In this document: positions 56,431 through 64,000 of the stretch, piece after piece
Position numbering within the stretch: the stretch's first letter is position 1
How the letters are laid out: each line of letters begins with the position of its first letter
DNA from: Streptomyces sp. NBC_01353
Lineage (GTDB): Bacteria > Actinomycetota > Actinomycetes > Streptomycetales > Streptomycetaceae
Length of the DNA stretch: 64,000 nt
Direction of reading: 5' to 3'
Assembly (NCBI RefSeq): GCF_036237275.1
Contig: NZ_CP108352.1
Coordinates: 3,844,001-3,908,000 of the forward strand
The notes under the pieces: generated by a model
Told to the model about the DNA's origin: nothing
The model's input: only the letters and a program-made list of their open reading frames with translations
Databases searched by the model: none
Position numbers and translations under genes: made by a program

Positions 56431-56466
56431 CCGGGACGCTTTCTGCCATGGCAGAAAGCGTCCCGG
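56431..56466. promoter_or_regulatory. 36-bp perfect palindrome, candidate LuxR operator
   Basis: CCGGGACGCTTTCTGCCA followed without a spacer by its exact reverse complement, 18 bp per arm, centred on CCATGG at 56448/56449. It lies between the divergent 106-residue gene and the TrmB-LuxR gene. No gene ends nearby, so a terminator role is unlikely. Length and symmetry suit a dimeric or tetrameric regulator-binding site. Confidence 0.75.
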
Positions 56467-56676
56467 CCTCGGCACCTGACTAACCGATATCCGGCCAGCA
56501 CCGGCCGGAATTCGGTACGCGGACGCACGAGACACACCCTTGCGCACGCCATTCGAAATGCCCGACATGCACCATATGGCGGCCATGCTCCAACCACTCG
56601 AGGCGTTCACCGGACCGGAACGAGGGAGTGTTATCGTGACGCGAATTTCGAGCAGAACCACGCGGGGGGTTCCAGA

Positions 56677-57672
56677 ATGCTGACCACGTTCGGACTCGAT
56701 GAAATAGCGGAACGGGTGTACCGGACACTCCTGCTCCGCCCACAGGGGGAGATCGCGGATATCGCGTCGACCGTCGGACTGACCGCCGACGAGTTCCGCG
56801 CGAAGCTCGACCAGTTGAGCGCACTGGGATTGCTGCGGGCGCCGTCCGGCGATCCCTCGGCCCTGCAAGTCGTCAGCCCCGAGGTGAGCTTCGAGGCGCT
56901 GCTCGCCCGGCAGCAGGCGGAACTGGCCGCACAGCAGCAGCGGATCGCCGAGTCCAGGGCGTTCGCGCAGAAGATGATCGTCGAGTACGCCAACCGGCCG
57001 ATCGCCTCCCGGCCCGGTGAGCAACTCCTCGTCGGAATCGACGAGATACGCGCGGAGATAGCCCGGCTGACCAAGGGCATCACGACCGAGGTGATGTCCT
57101 TCGCCCCGGACGGCGCGCAGGACGCGGACACGCTGGAGGCGTCCAAGCCGCTGGACTCGGAGGTACTGGGCCGGGGCGTACGGATGCGCACGGTGTACCT
57201 GGACTCCATCCGCAACAACCCGCCCAGCGTGGCGTACGCGGACTGGCTCGCCGAGGCGGGCGGGCAGATCAGGACCGTCGCCTCCCTGCCCATCCGGATG
57301 ATCATCATCGACCGGTCGATCGCCATCATCCCGGTGGACGGCGAGGACGCCGGCGCGAGCGCCGTCGTGCTGCGCGGCCACGGCACACTGGCGGCGCTGT
57401 GCGCCCTGTTCGACCGGGTGTGGGAGTCGGGCGAACCCCTGGGCAAGGCCAAGACGCGCGACTCACGGGGGCTGACCGCCCAGGAGCGCGAGGCCCTGCG
57501 CCTGCTCAGCCAGGGGCTCACGGACGAGGCCATCGCCAAGCGGCTCGGCGTCTCGCCGCGCACCGCGCGCCGGATCGCCGCCGACGTCATGGAACTCCTC
57601 GGCGCCAAGAGCCGCTTCCAGGCGGGCCTCCTGGCGGCCCACCGCGGCTGGCTCCCCGGCGACACCGTCTGA
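56677..57672 (+). CDS. TrmB-LuxR hybrid regulator
   Basis: A 331-residue regulator with two DNA-binding parts. Residues 1-70 form a TrmB-type winged helix (FGLDEIAERVYRTLLLRPQG, then IADIASTVGLTADEFRAKLDQLSALGLL). Residues 75-110 form a Gln/Ala-rich helix that may dimerise. Residues 115-250 form a PLD-like sensor domain (VGIDEIRAEIARLTKGITTE, IIIDRSIAIIPVDGE). Residues 262-325 carry a LuxR helix-turn-helix (TAQEREALRLLSQGLTDEAIAKRLGVSPRTARRI). The hybrid form is typical of actinobacterial specialised-metabolism regulators. The start follows GGGGGG. It is divergent from the 106-residue gene, with the 36-bp palindrome between them, and convergent with the VioC-like gene. Confidence 0.92.
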   Translation: MLTTFGLDEIAERVYRTLLLRPQGEIADIASTVGLTADEFRAKLDQLSALGLLRAPSGDPSALQVVSPEVSFEALLARQQAELAAQQQRIAESRAFAQKMIVEYANRPIASRPGEQLLVGIDEIRAEIARLTKGITTEVMSFAPDGAQDADTLEASKPLDSEVLGRGVRMRTVYLDSIRNNPPSVAYADWLAEAGGQIRTVASLPIRMIIIDRSIAIIPVDGEDAGASAVVLRGHGTLAALCALFDRVWESGEPLGKAKTRDSRGLTAQEREALRLLSQGLTDEAIAKRLGVSPRTARRIAADVMELLGAKSRFQAGLLAAHRGWLPGDTV

Positions 57673-57681
57673 CCCCGCCCC

Positions 57682-57710
57682 GCCCCGCCCGGCGGGGCGA
57701 CGGGCGGGGC
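57682..57710. terminator. Terminator between convergent regulator and oxygenase genes
   Basis: GCCCCGCCCG (57682-57691) pairs perfectly with CGGGCGGGGC (57701-57710) around a 9-base loop, in the 49 bases between the two convergent stop codons. Confidence 0.6.
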
Positions 57711-57721
57711 CTCCCCGCCGG

Positions 57722-58735
57722 TCAGGCGAACACGCGGTCCTGGGCATGGGAGCGCAGGTCGCGGGACTTGCGGAGATCACGGGTCGAGACCGTCTTCTTG
57801 AGCCAGCGGTCCGTGCCGTCGTAGCGCGACGTGAAGGCGCGCCGGCCGTGCACCGCCAGATAGTTGTCCACGAAGAGCAGCGAGCCCGCGCCGACGACCA
57901 CGTCCCGCATCACCTTGTCCAGCGCGTCGACGAGCGCGTCGAGGGCGGCGCGCCCCTCCTCGTCGCCGGGGGTGTGGCGCATGAAGAACGGGTCGATGCG
58001 CAGGTACGGATCCTCCGGGGCGCCGAACAGCACGGCCACCGCCTCGGGTTCGTCCCGCATCTGCTGGAGCTTCGCCAGCGAGGGGGCGTCCGGGTCGACG
58101 GCCCGCAGCTGTCGCAGGTGCTCGTCGTCGGGGAGGATGAAGTACCGCTTCTGCTGGAGCACGGCCCGGTGCTCCTCGCTCAGCTCGATGTCCCGGACGG
58201 ACGCCAGGGTCGTCGGGACCTCGTCGACGTTGCGCACGCCGAACAGGCCCAGGTAGTCACAGCGGTACGGGTGGAAGCCGTCCTCCGTGTGCCACTCCAG
58301 GAGCACGTCGCTGCCGTGCCCGCTCTGCTCGCCCTCCTCGCCGGGGATCGGCAGGACGTTCTGTACGAGACGCCCCCGCTGGAGCGTCGACCAGCCGAAG
58401 ACCTCGCCGAGGCAGACGGTGAGGAGGGCGAGGTACGCCTCCTCGCGGCGGGTCGAGGTGCTGTCCGCGGCCGCCGTCCAGTGCAACGGAGTGGGTCCGA
58501 CGCGCCCGTCGTCCACCGGCAGTCCACGCACCATGCACGCGGCGGCGGGCTCCCGGGTGCGGAAGTCCTGGAGGAAGCCCCGCAGCCCGGCGGGCACGCC
58601 CGGCACATACCGCCACAGCTCGTCGCTGAAGGATGGCTCCGCAGGGTCGAGACCGGTCTCCAGGAGCCGGGCGACGACCGCTTCCAGCTGGTCGATCTCG
58701 GCGGTGGACAGGTCGTAGGTGAGGACGGACGACAT
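57722..58735 (-). CDS. Non-heme Fe(II)/2OG oxygenase, VioC/AsnO-like
   Basis: A 337-residue oxygenase of the clavaminate-synthase-like group that includes VioC and AsnO, which hydroxylate the beta-carbon of free arginine or asparagine. The HxE iron motif is in EWHTEDGFHPYRCDYLGLFG, the distal His in FVDNYLAVHGRRAF, and the 2-oxoglutarate Arg in DGTDRWLKK. Relatives supply hydroxylated amino acids for peptide antibiotics; here the natural partner is the FAAL-NRPS gene 63 bases upstream on the same strand. Beta-hydroxylation of the amino acid before it is loaded is the likely role. ATG 58735 gives the family-typical start MSSVLTYDLSTAEIDQLE. Confidence 0.92.
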   Translation of the reverse strand: MSSVLTYDLSTAEIDQLEAVVARLLETGLDPAEPSFSDELWRYVPGVPAGLRGFLQDFRTREPAAACMVRGLPVDDGRVGPTPLHWTAAADSTSTRREEAYLALLTVCLGEVFGWSTLQRGRLVQNVLPIPGEEGEQSGHGSDVLLEWHTEDGFHPYRCDYLGLFGVRNVDEVPTTLASVRDIELSEEHRAVLQQKRYFILPDDEHLRQLRAVDPDAPSLAKLQQMRDEPEAVAVLFGAPEDPYLRIDPFFMRHTPGDEEGRAALDALVDALDKVMRDVVVGAGSLLFVDNYLAVHGRRAFTSRYDGTDRWLKKTVSTRDLRKSRDLRSHAQDRVFA

Positions 58736-58798
58736 GGTTCTCTCTCTCGATCTCGAAGGTACGAAGGGCGGGCGCGGCGGGGCCCCGGCCGGCACGGC

Positions 58799-61700
58799 TC
58801 AGCCCTCGGCCAGCAGCGCGGCGACTTCCGCGTCGGTCAGCGAGGCCAGCTCCGCCAGCGCCCGCTCGACCTCCTCGTCGTCGGCCGTCTCGATCCGGCC
58901 GGTACGCGCCTCGTCGGCGATGCGTTCGACGGTCAGCTCACCGCTGATCAGTCCGGCCAGCGGCAGTTCCAGACCGAAGGCGGCACGGACCCGCACCACG
59001 ATCCGGGTGGCCTGCAGCGAGTGACCGCCGAGCGTGAACAGGTCGTCGGTCACCGACACCTCGGGCAGCCCCAGCACCTCGCACCAGATGCGGGCGACCT
59101 CGCGCTCGAAGGGGTCCCTCGGTGCGACGGCCGCGCTCTCGCGGCGCACACCGGGCTCCGGCAGCCCGACCCGGTCCAGCTTCCCGTTGGCACCGGTGGG
59201 AAGTTCGGCGACCCAGACGAAGGCGGACGGGATCATCGCCGCCGGCAGCCGCTGGGCCAGGTGGCCGCGCAGCTCGGCCGTCGGGACCTCGTCCCCGGCG
59301 GCCACCAGATAGCCGACGAGGGCCGGTTCGCCCGCCACGGTGCGTACCACCACGGCGACTTCGGCGAGCGCCGGATGGCCGCCGAGCACCGCCTCGACCT
59401 CGGCCGGCTCGACCCGGTGGCCCCGGATCTTCACCTGCCCGTCGAGACGCCCCAGGAAGTCGATGGTGCCGTCCGGGGACCAGCGCGCCCGGTCCCCGGT
59501 CCGGTAGAGCCGCCCGCCGCTCGCGAACGGGTCCGGTACGAACCGCTCGGCGGTGAGTCCCGGCCGGCCGAGGTAGCCGCGGGCCACCTGGACGCCGCCG
59601 ATGTGCAGCTCCCCCGGCACTCCGACGGGCAACGGCGCGCCGCGCTCGTCGAGCACGTACAGCCGGACCCCGGGCGCCGGTCCGCCGATCGGCAGCCGTA
59701 CCCGGTCCGTCCCGCCGGGCTCCACCGCGTACGCGGTCACCTCGATCGCGGCCTCGGTCGGCCCGTACAGGTTGTGCAGCTCCACTCCGGGGAGCAGCGC
59801 GTGGAACCGCGCGGCGACCGCGGGCGGCAGCTCCTCGCCGCTGCACACGACCCGGCGCAGCACGCGCGCGCAGTCGGCGGCGGCGGGCTCCTCCAGGAAG
59901 GTCCGGAGCATCGACGGCACGAAGTGGCAGGTGGCGACGGACTCCCGCTGGATCAGTTCGGCGAGGTACGTGGGGTCCTGGTGGCCTCCCGGGCGGGCGA
60001 GCACCATCGTGCCGCCGGCGCTGAGCGGCCACCACAGCTCCCAGCCGGAGACGTCGAAGCCCACGGGGGTCTTCTGCAGGACGGTCTCCCCCGGCGCGAG
60101 CCGGTGGGCGCGCTGCATCCAGTCCATCCGGTTGACGACACCGGCGTGCTCGTTCACCACGCCCTTGGGGCGTCCGGTCGAGCCGGACGTGTGCAGGACG
60201 TACGCCATGTTCCGCGGGGACGACACCGCCTGGGGGCGGACCGTCGGGCGGTCGTCGGCCGCGCCCTCGTCTAGGCGGATCACGACGGGTCCGCCATCGG
60301 CGGCGACCGCGTCGGCGAGCGTTCCGGCGGCCAGTTCGCCGGTGGTGAGCAGGACGGCGGGCCGTACGTCCTCCAGCTGCGCGGCGAGCCGGGCGGCGGG
60401 GTAGCCGGGGTCCAGCGGCAGATAGCCGCCGCCGGACTTGAGGACGCCGAGCAGGGCGGCGACCAGCTCGGGGCCGCGCGGCAGGCAGACGGCGACGGCC
60501 CGGTCGGGCGTGGTGCCGAGGTCGCGCAGCAGCCAGGCGATCCTGTTGGCGCGCGCCTCCAGTTCGCCGTAGGTGAGCCGGGCGTCGTCGGCGACGACGG
60601 CGAGCGCTGCGGGGTCCCGGTCGGCCTGCCGCTCGAACGCCTGGTGCAGCAGCTCGGCGGGCGCCTCGGTGCTGCCGGCGCCGCTCAGCTCGTCCACGAT
60701 CCACCGGCGGTCGGCCTCGGGAAGTACCGGCAGGTCCGCGGCGACCGTGCACGGCGGGCGGGGAGCGGCGTCCAGGAGGGTGGCGAAGCCGTCGAGGAGC
60801 CGGCGGACGGTGTCCTCGGTGAACAGGTCGGCCGCATAGACGACATGGCCGGCGAGCCGCCCGTCGGGCTGCTCGGTCAGATGCAGGGAGAGCTCGAACT
60901 GGGCGCCGGGCGCCGGGAGTTCGAAGGGCTCCGCGTGGACCTCGCCGGCCTGCCAGGCGGTCAGCGGGGTGTTCTGGAGCGCGAGCGCGACGCGCACCAG
61001 CGGCGGCCGGCCGCCGGACCGCTCGGCTCCGGCCAGGCGCACCATCTCGTCGTAGGGGAAGTCCTGGTACGGGTAGGCCGCCAGGCACAGCTCCCGGACA
61101 CGGCCGAGCAGTTCGCCGAAGGTCGGGGTCCCGGACAGGTCGACGCGCAGCGGCAGGGTGTTGACGAACAGGCCGAGCGCGTCGGCGGTGCCGGGGCGGT
61201 TGCGGCAGGCCGCCGGCGTGCCGACCACCACGTCGTGCTGGCCGGTCCAGCGGGACAGGACGGTCGCGAAGGCGGAGAGCAGCACCATGTACGGGGTCGC
61301 GTTGCGGGCGGCGCCGTAGGTCTTCAGTCGCTCGGCCTGCTCGGCGCCGACCTCGAACGGCAGCGCGGCGCCGCGCCAGGACTGGCTGCTGGGCTGGGGG
61401 ACGTCGAGCGGGAGTTCCAGCGCGGCGGCGCCGTCGAGGACACCGGTCCAGAACGCCTCGGCGGCGGCGCGCTCCGCCTCCCCGTGCTCGTACGGGCGGA
61501 CGGTCGGCAGGGGCCCGGGCAGCGGGCGGCCGGCCAGGGCGTCCTTGTAGGCGGCGCCGAGTTCGCGCAGCAGCACGCCGAGCGACCAGCCGTCGACCGC
61601 GATGTGGTGCGCGACGATCCCGAGGCACCACTCGTCGGCCGCGAGCCGAACCAGGGTGGCGCGCAGCAGGGAGCCCGACGCCAGGTCGAAGGGGGCCTCG

Positions 61701-64000
61701 CCGAGGGCGTCGAGCGCCGCACGGCACGCGGCCTCGCGGGCGGCGGCGGGCTCCGCGGACACGTCCACGACCGGGAGGTCCAGCGGCTCCGCGGGGCGGG
61801 CCGAGACCATCAGGGTGCCGTCCTGCGCGGTGTGGAAGGCGGTGCGCAGGGCGGGGTGGCGGGCGACGAGTGCGCTGAGGCAGCCGGTGAGCAGCTCGGC
61901 CGAGACCGGTCCGCGTAGCCGGACACCGCCGGCGATGTGGTACGCGCTGCCCGCGCCCATCTCCGCGAGGAGCCACATCCATTCCTGGGCACGGCCGGCT
62001 CGCACGGGGGCGCCCGTGTCGGTCAGGGCGTCGCCGCCGGTCGGCACGCCGCCGGTCAGGAGGCCGCCGCCGGCGCGCGCCGCACCGGTCGAGGTGGGGG
62101 CCGTGGGGGGCTGCCATTCCTCGAGGCGGTCCTCCAGCTCCGCGGTGGTGATGCCGTCGAGCAGCCGCTCGACGGGTAGTTCGGCGCCGGTCGACCGATG
62201 CAGGGCCGCGGCCAGCCGGACCGCGCGCAGCGAGTCCAGGCCGAGGGCGATGAGCGGCATCGTTCGGTCGAGTTCCGCCGCCGGCGTGCCGATCACGACG
62301 GCGACGGCCTCGGCGACGACGGACGGGGCGGCGGCGGAGCCGGCGGTATCGGCGGATGCTTCGGAGGTGGCCGTGGGCCGCGGCGCGGCGACCCGCTTGA
62401 GCCCGTCGGAGGCCCACAGGTCGCGGCAGGTGGAGCGGCGGATCTTGCCGCTCGTGGTGCGGGGAATGGTGCCCAGGCGCACGAGCGCGATGTCGCGCGG
62501 CGCCAGGCCGTGCTCGGCGGCCAGGGCCTCGCGTACGGCGGCCAGGACGCCGGGTGCGTCGTCGGGGGTGAACCCGCGGGCCACCTCGTGGACGAGGACG
62601 ACCTGTTCCTCGCCTCCGTCGTCGACGGAGAAGGCGGCGGAGCGGGTCGGCTGGAGCAGCGGGTGGGCGCGCTCGGCGGTCTGCTCGACGTCCTGCGGAT
62701 AGTGGTTCCGGCCGCGCACCACCATCAGGTCCTTGATGCGGCCGGTGATGAACAGCTCGCCCTCGGACGTGAAGGCCAGGTCTCCGGTGCGCAGGAACGT
62801 GCGCTCCGGGTGGGCGTCGAGCGTGGCCTCGAAGGTGCGGGCGGTCTCCTCCGTACGCTCCCAGTACCCGGCGGCGACGGACGGGCCGCTGATCCAGACC
62901 TCGCCCACCTCGCCCTCGGCGCAGGGGTGGCCGTCGGCGACGACGAGGACCAGGTCCTCGCCCTGAGGGGTGCCGCAGCCGGTCAGCGAGAGACGGGGGC
63001 GGGCGTTGTCGCCCGCGGGTTCGGCGCTGCCGCGTTCGAGGGCGGCGCGGTCGAGGTCGAGGACACGGGGGGCTTCCCCGCGGGTCGGGCCGCCGGTGGC
63101 GAACAGCGTCGTCTCCGCCAGGCCGTAGCAGGGGTGGAAGGCGCGCGGGGAGAATCCGGAGACCTCGAACGCGGCGGCGAACTGCGCCATGGTGGAGGGG
63201 CGGACGGGCTCGGCGCCCATCATCGCGTGGCGCCAGCTGGACAGGTCGAGCGCGGCCCGGTCCTCCTCGCCGATCCGCCGGACGCATTCGAGGTAGGCGA
63301 AGTCGGGGGCGGCGGAGACGGTGCCCCGGGTGCGGCTGATCGCGTCCAGCCAGAGCAGGGGCCTGCGCAGGAACGTCATCGGGGCCATCAGGACGCTGGG
63401 GAAGCCGGCGTACAGCGGCTGCAGGATGCCGCCGATCAGCCCCATGTCGTGGTACGGCGGGAGCCAGCTCACGCCCCGGCTGTCGGGGCCGGAGTCGACG
63501 GCCTGCCCGATGGTGGCCGAGTTGTGCACCAGGTTGTCGTGCCGGACCATCACGCCCTTGGGGCGGCCCGTCGAACCGGAGGTGTACTGGAGGAACGCGA
63601 GCGAGTCCGGCCGGGGCCCCCGCCCGTCCCACGTCTCGGCGAGCTCCGCGGGCAGCTCGTCCGTGATCAGCCAGCCGGGGAACGCGGTGGCGGACAGCTC
63701 CGGGTACTGCGCGTCGAGGGCGGTCGCGGTGGCCCGGTCGCTGAGCGCGAGCACCGCTCCGGCGTCGGTGGCGGCGGCCAGCACCATCGGTACGCCGTGC
63801 CGGCCCGCCGGCAGGTGGACGGGGACGGCGACCACGCCCGCGTACAGGCAGCCGAGGAATCCCACCACGTAGTCCACGCCCGGCGGGTACAGCAGCACCG
63901 CCCGCTCGCCGGCGAGTCCGCGCGCACCGAGCGCGGCGGCCACCGTCCTGGCCCTGCGGTCGATGTCCGCGTAGCTCAGGACGAGTTCGCCGGTGTCGGC
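58799..64000 (-). CDS. FAAL-ACP-C-A-PCP nonribosomal peptide synthetase, 5' end outside window
   Basis: At least 1733 residues; the frame is open at the right edge. Order: fatty acyl-AMP ligase (visible residues about 1-545, LQYTSGSTGRPKGVMVRHDN, SWLPPYHDMGLIGGILQPLY, GRNHYPQDVEQTAE), acyl carrier (LIALGLDSLRAVRL near 605), condensation (AHHIAVDGWSLGVLL near 850), adenylation (VLHTSGSTGRPKGV, NLYGPTEAAI, YRTGDRARW, GANGKLDRVGLP), peptidyl carrier (DDLFTLGGHSLQATR near 1640) and a short acidic tail. FAAL plus ACP activates and loads a fatty acid, so the product is N-acylated. The specificity positions read D-V-W-H-V-S-L-I-E plus Lys by eye, matching serine codes except for Glu in place of Asp. 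No thioesterase follows. It begins the lipopeptide assembly line; further genes lie to the right. Confidence 0.96.
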   Translation of the reverse strand, partial: ADTGELVLSYADIDRRARTVAAALGARGLAGERAVLLYPPGVDYVVGFLGCLYAGVVAVPVHLPAGRHGVPMVLAAATDAGAVLALSDRATATALDAQYPELSATAFPGWLITDELPAELAETWDGRGPRPDSLAFLQYTSGSTGRPKGVMVRHDNLVHNSATIGQAVDSGPDSRGVSWLPPYHDMGLIGGILQPLYAGFPSVLMAPMTFLRRPLLWLDAISRTRGTVSAAPDFAYLECVRRIGEEDRAALDLSSWRHAMMGAEPVRPSTMAQFAAAFEVSGFSPRAFHPCYGLAETTLFATGGPTRGEAPRVLDLDRAALERGSAEPAGDNARPRLSLTGCGTPQGEDLVLVVADGHPCAEGEVGEVWISGPSVAAGYWERTEETARTFEATLDAHPERTFLRTGDLAFTSEGELFITGRIKDLMVVRGRNHYPQDVEQTAERAHPLLQPTRSAAFSVDDGGEEQVVLVHEVARGFTPDDAPGVLAAVREALAAEHGLAPRDIALVRLGTIPRTTSGKIRRSTCRDLWASDGLKRVAAPRPTATSEASADTAGSAAAPSVVAEAVAVVIGTPAAELDRTMPLIALGLDSLRAVRLAAALHRSTGAELPVERLLDGITTAELEDRLEEWQPPTAPTSTGAARAGGGLLTGGVPTGGDALTDTGAPVRAGRAQEWMWLLAEMGAGSAYHIAGGVRLRGPVSAELLTGCLSALVARHPALRTAFHTAQDGTLMVSARPAEPLDLPVVDVSAEPAAAREAACRAALDALGEAPFDLASGSLLRATLVRLAADEWCLGIVAHHIAVDGWSLGVLLRELGAAYKDALAGRPLPGPLPTVRPYEHGEAERAAAEAFWTGVLDGAAALELPLDVPQPSSQSWRGAALPFEVGAEQAERLKTYGAARNATPYMVLLSAFATVLSRWTGQHDVVVGTPAACRNRPGTADALGLFVNTLPLRVDLSGTPTFGELLGRVRELCLAAYPYQDFPYDEMVRLAGAERSGGRPPLVRVALALQNTPLTAWQAGEVHAEPFELPAPGAQFELSLHLTEQPDGRLAGHVVYAADLFTEDTVRRLLDGFATLLDAAPRPPCTVAADLPVLPEADRRWIVDELSGAGSTEAPAELLHQAFERQADRDPAALAVVADDARLTYGELEARANRIAWLLRDLGTTPDRAVAVCLPRGPELVAALLGVLKSGGGYLPLDPGYPAARLAAQLEDVRPAVLLTTGELAAGTLADAVAADGGPVVIRLDEGAADDRPTVRPQAVSSPRNMAYVLHTSGSTGRPKGVVNEHAGVVNRMDWMQRAHRLAPGETVLQKTPVGFDVSGWELWWPLSAGGTMVLARPGGHQDPTYLAELIQRESVATCHFVPSMLRTFLEEPAAADCARVLRRVVCSGEELPPAVAARFHALLPGVELHNLYGPTEAAIEVTAYAVEPGGTDRVRLPIGGPAPGVRLYVLDERGAPLPVGVPGELHIGGVQVARGYLGRPGLTAERFVPDPFASGGRLYRTGDRARWSPDGTIDFLGRLDGQVKIRGHRVEPAEVEAVLGGHPALAEVAVVVRTVAGEPALVGYLVAAGDEVPTAELRGHLAQRLPAAMIPSAFVWVAELPTGANGKLDRVGLPEPGVRRESAAVAPRDPFEREVARIWCEVLGLPEVSVTDDLFTLGGHSLQATRIVVRVRAAFGLELPLAGLISGELTVERIADEARTGRIETADDEEVERALAELASLTDAEVAALLAEG

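Noticed and set aside
58938-63632. 1564-codon alternative minus-strand frame across the FAAL-NRPS gene
   Set aside because: An Arg/Pro/Gly-rich shadow; the other minus-strand frame carries all FAAL, C, A and PCP motifs.

Overview
The window reads as chromosomal DNA of a Streptomyces-type actinomycete. GC content is very high, third codon positions are almost always G or C, GTG starts and ATGA or GTGA overlaps are common, an IdeR/DmdR-type iron box is present, and there is a class E (LAxTG) wall-sorting signal, an MbtH protein and NRPS genes. From memory only, the order SIS protein, DUF2470 protein, citrate synthase, pdxH and the acyl-CoA carboxylase operon resembles the region next to dmdR1 in S. 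coelicolor.

Layout. 1-13 kb: end of a SIS-domain sugar-phosphate protein, an iron-box-controlled DUF2470 protein, a wall-anchored surface protein with a nuclease-like PD-(D/E)XK motif, a PAS-PAS-GAF sensor beside a histidine-kinase remnant, a structured RNA leader with a 12-codon ORF and an exceptionally long ribosome-binding site, an ECF sigma operon, an ABC-2 exporter with a divergent HxlR-peroxiredoxin fusion, and pdxH. 13-28 kb: citrate synthase, a 2OG-Fe(II) oxygenase behind a cysteine-type leader peptide, a flavin monooxygenase, and two operons for acyl-CoA degradation. The first is TetR, enoyl-CoA hydratase and CoA ligase. The second is TIGR03084, DUF1446, carboxyltransferase, biotin carboxylase and acyl-CoA dehydrogenase. 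Both are preceded by the same operator-like sequence and probably form one regulon. 28-45 kb: ordinary chromosomal genes, including an EamA exporter with LysR, a GlxA regulator, a TetR/DUF2867 overlap, a D-2-hydroxyacid dehydrogenase, serC, a cupin, a beta-propeller surface protein, SGNH hydrolase, an AhpD-like/MarR pair, an aldo/keto reductase under a MerR-type promoter, an HD protein and a phospholipase-D protein.

45.5-64 kb: one part of a nonribosomal lipopeptide cluster that continues beyond the right edge. It holds a fatty acyl-AMP ligase fused to an NRPS module, a second C-A-PCP module, MbtH, a type II thioesterase, a Sfp-type phosphopantetheinyl transferase and three non-heme iron/2-oxoglutarate oxygenases (one VioC/AsnO-like, two TauD/SyrP-like). 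Both adenylation domains look serine-like by eye. No cis thioesterase is visible. Between the two NRPS genes sits a regulatory island: a LuxR regulator of the large ATPase type, a 58-residue secreted peptide ending DTLGWQ, a conserved-looking 106-residue protein, a 36-bp perfect palindrome and a TrmB-LuxR regulator. This island is the best candidate here for an undescribed system, possibly a peptide-signalling switch controlling the lipopeptide. The second-best candidate is the leader RNA at 7.26-7.47 kb.
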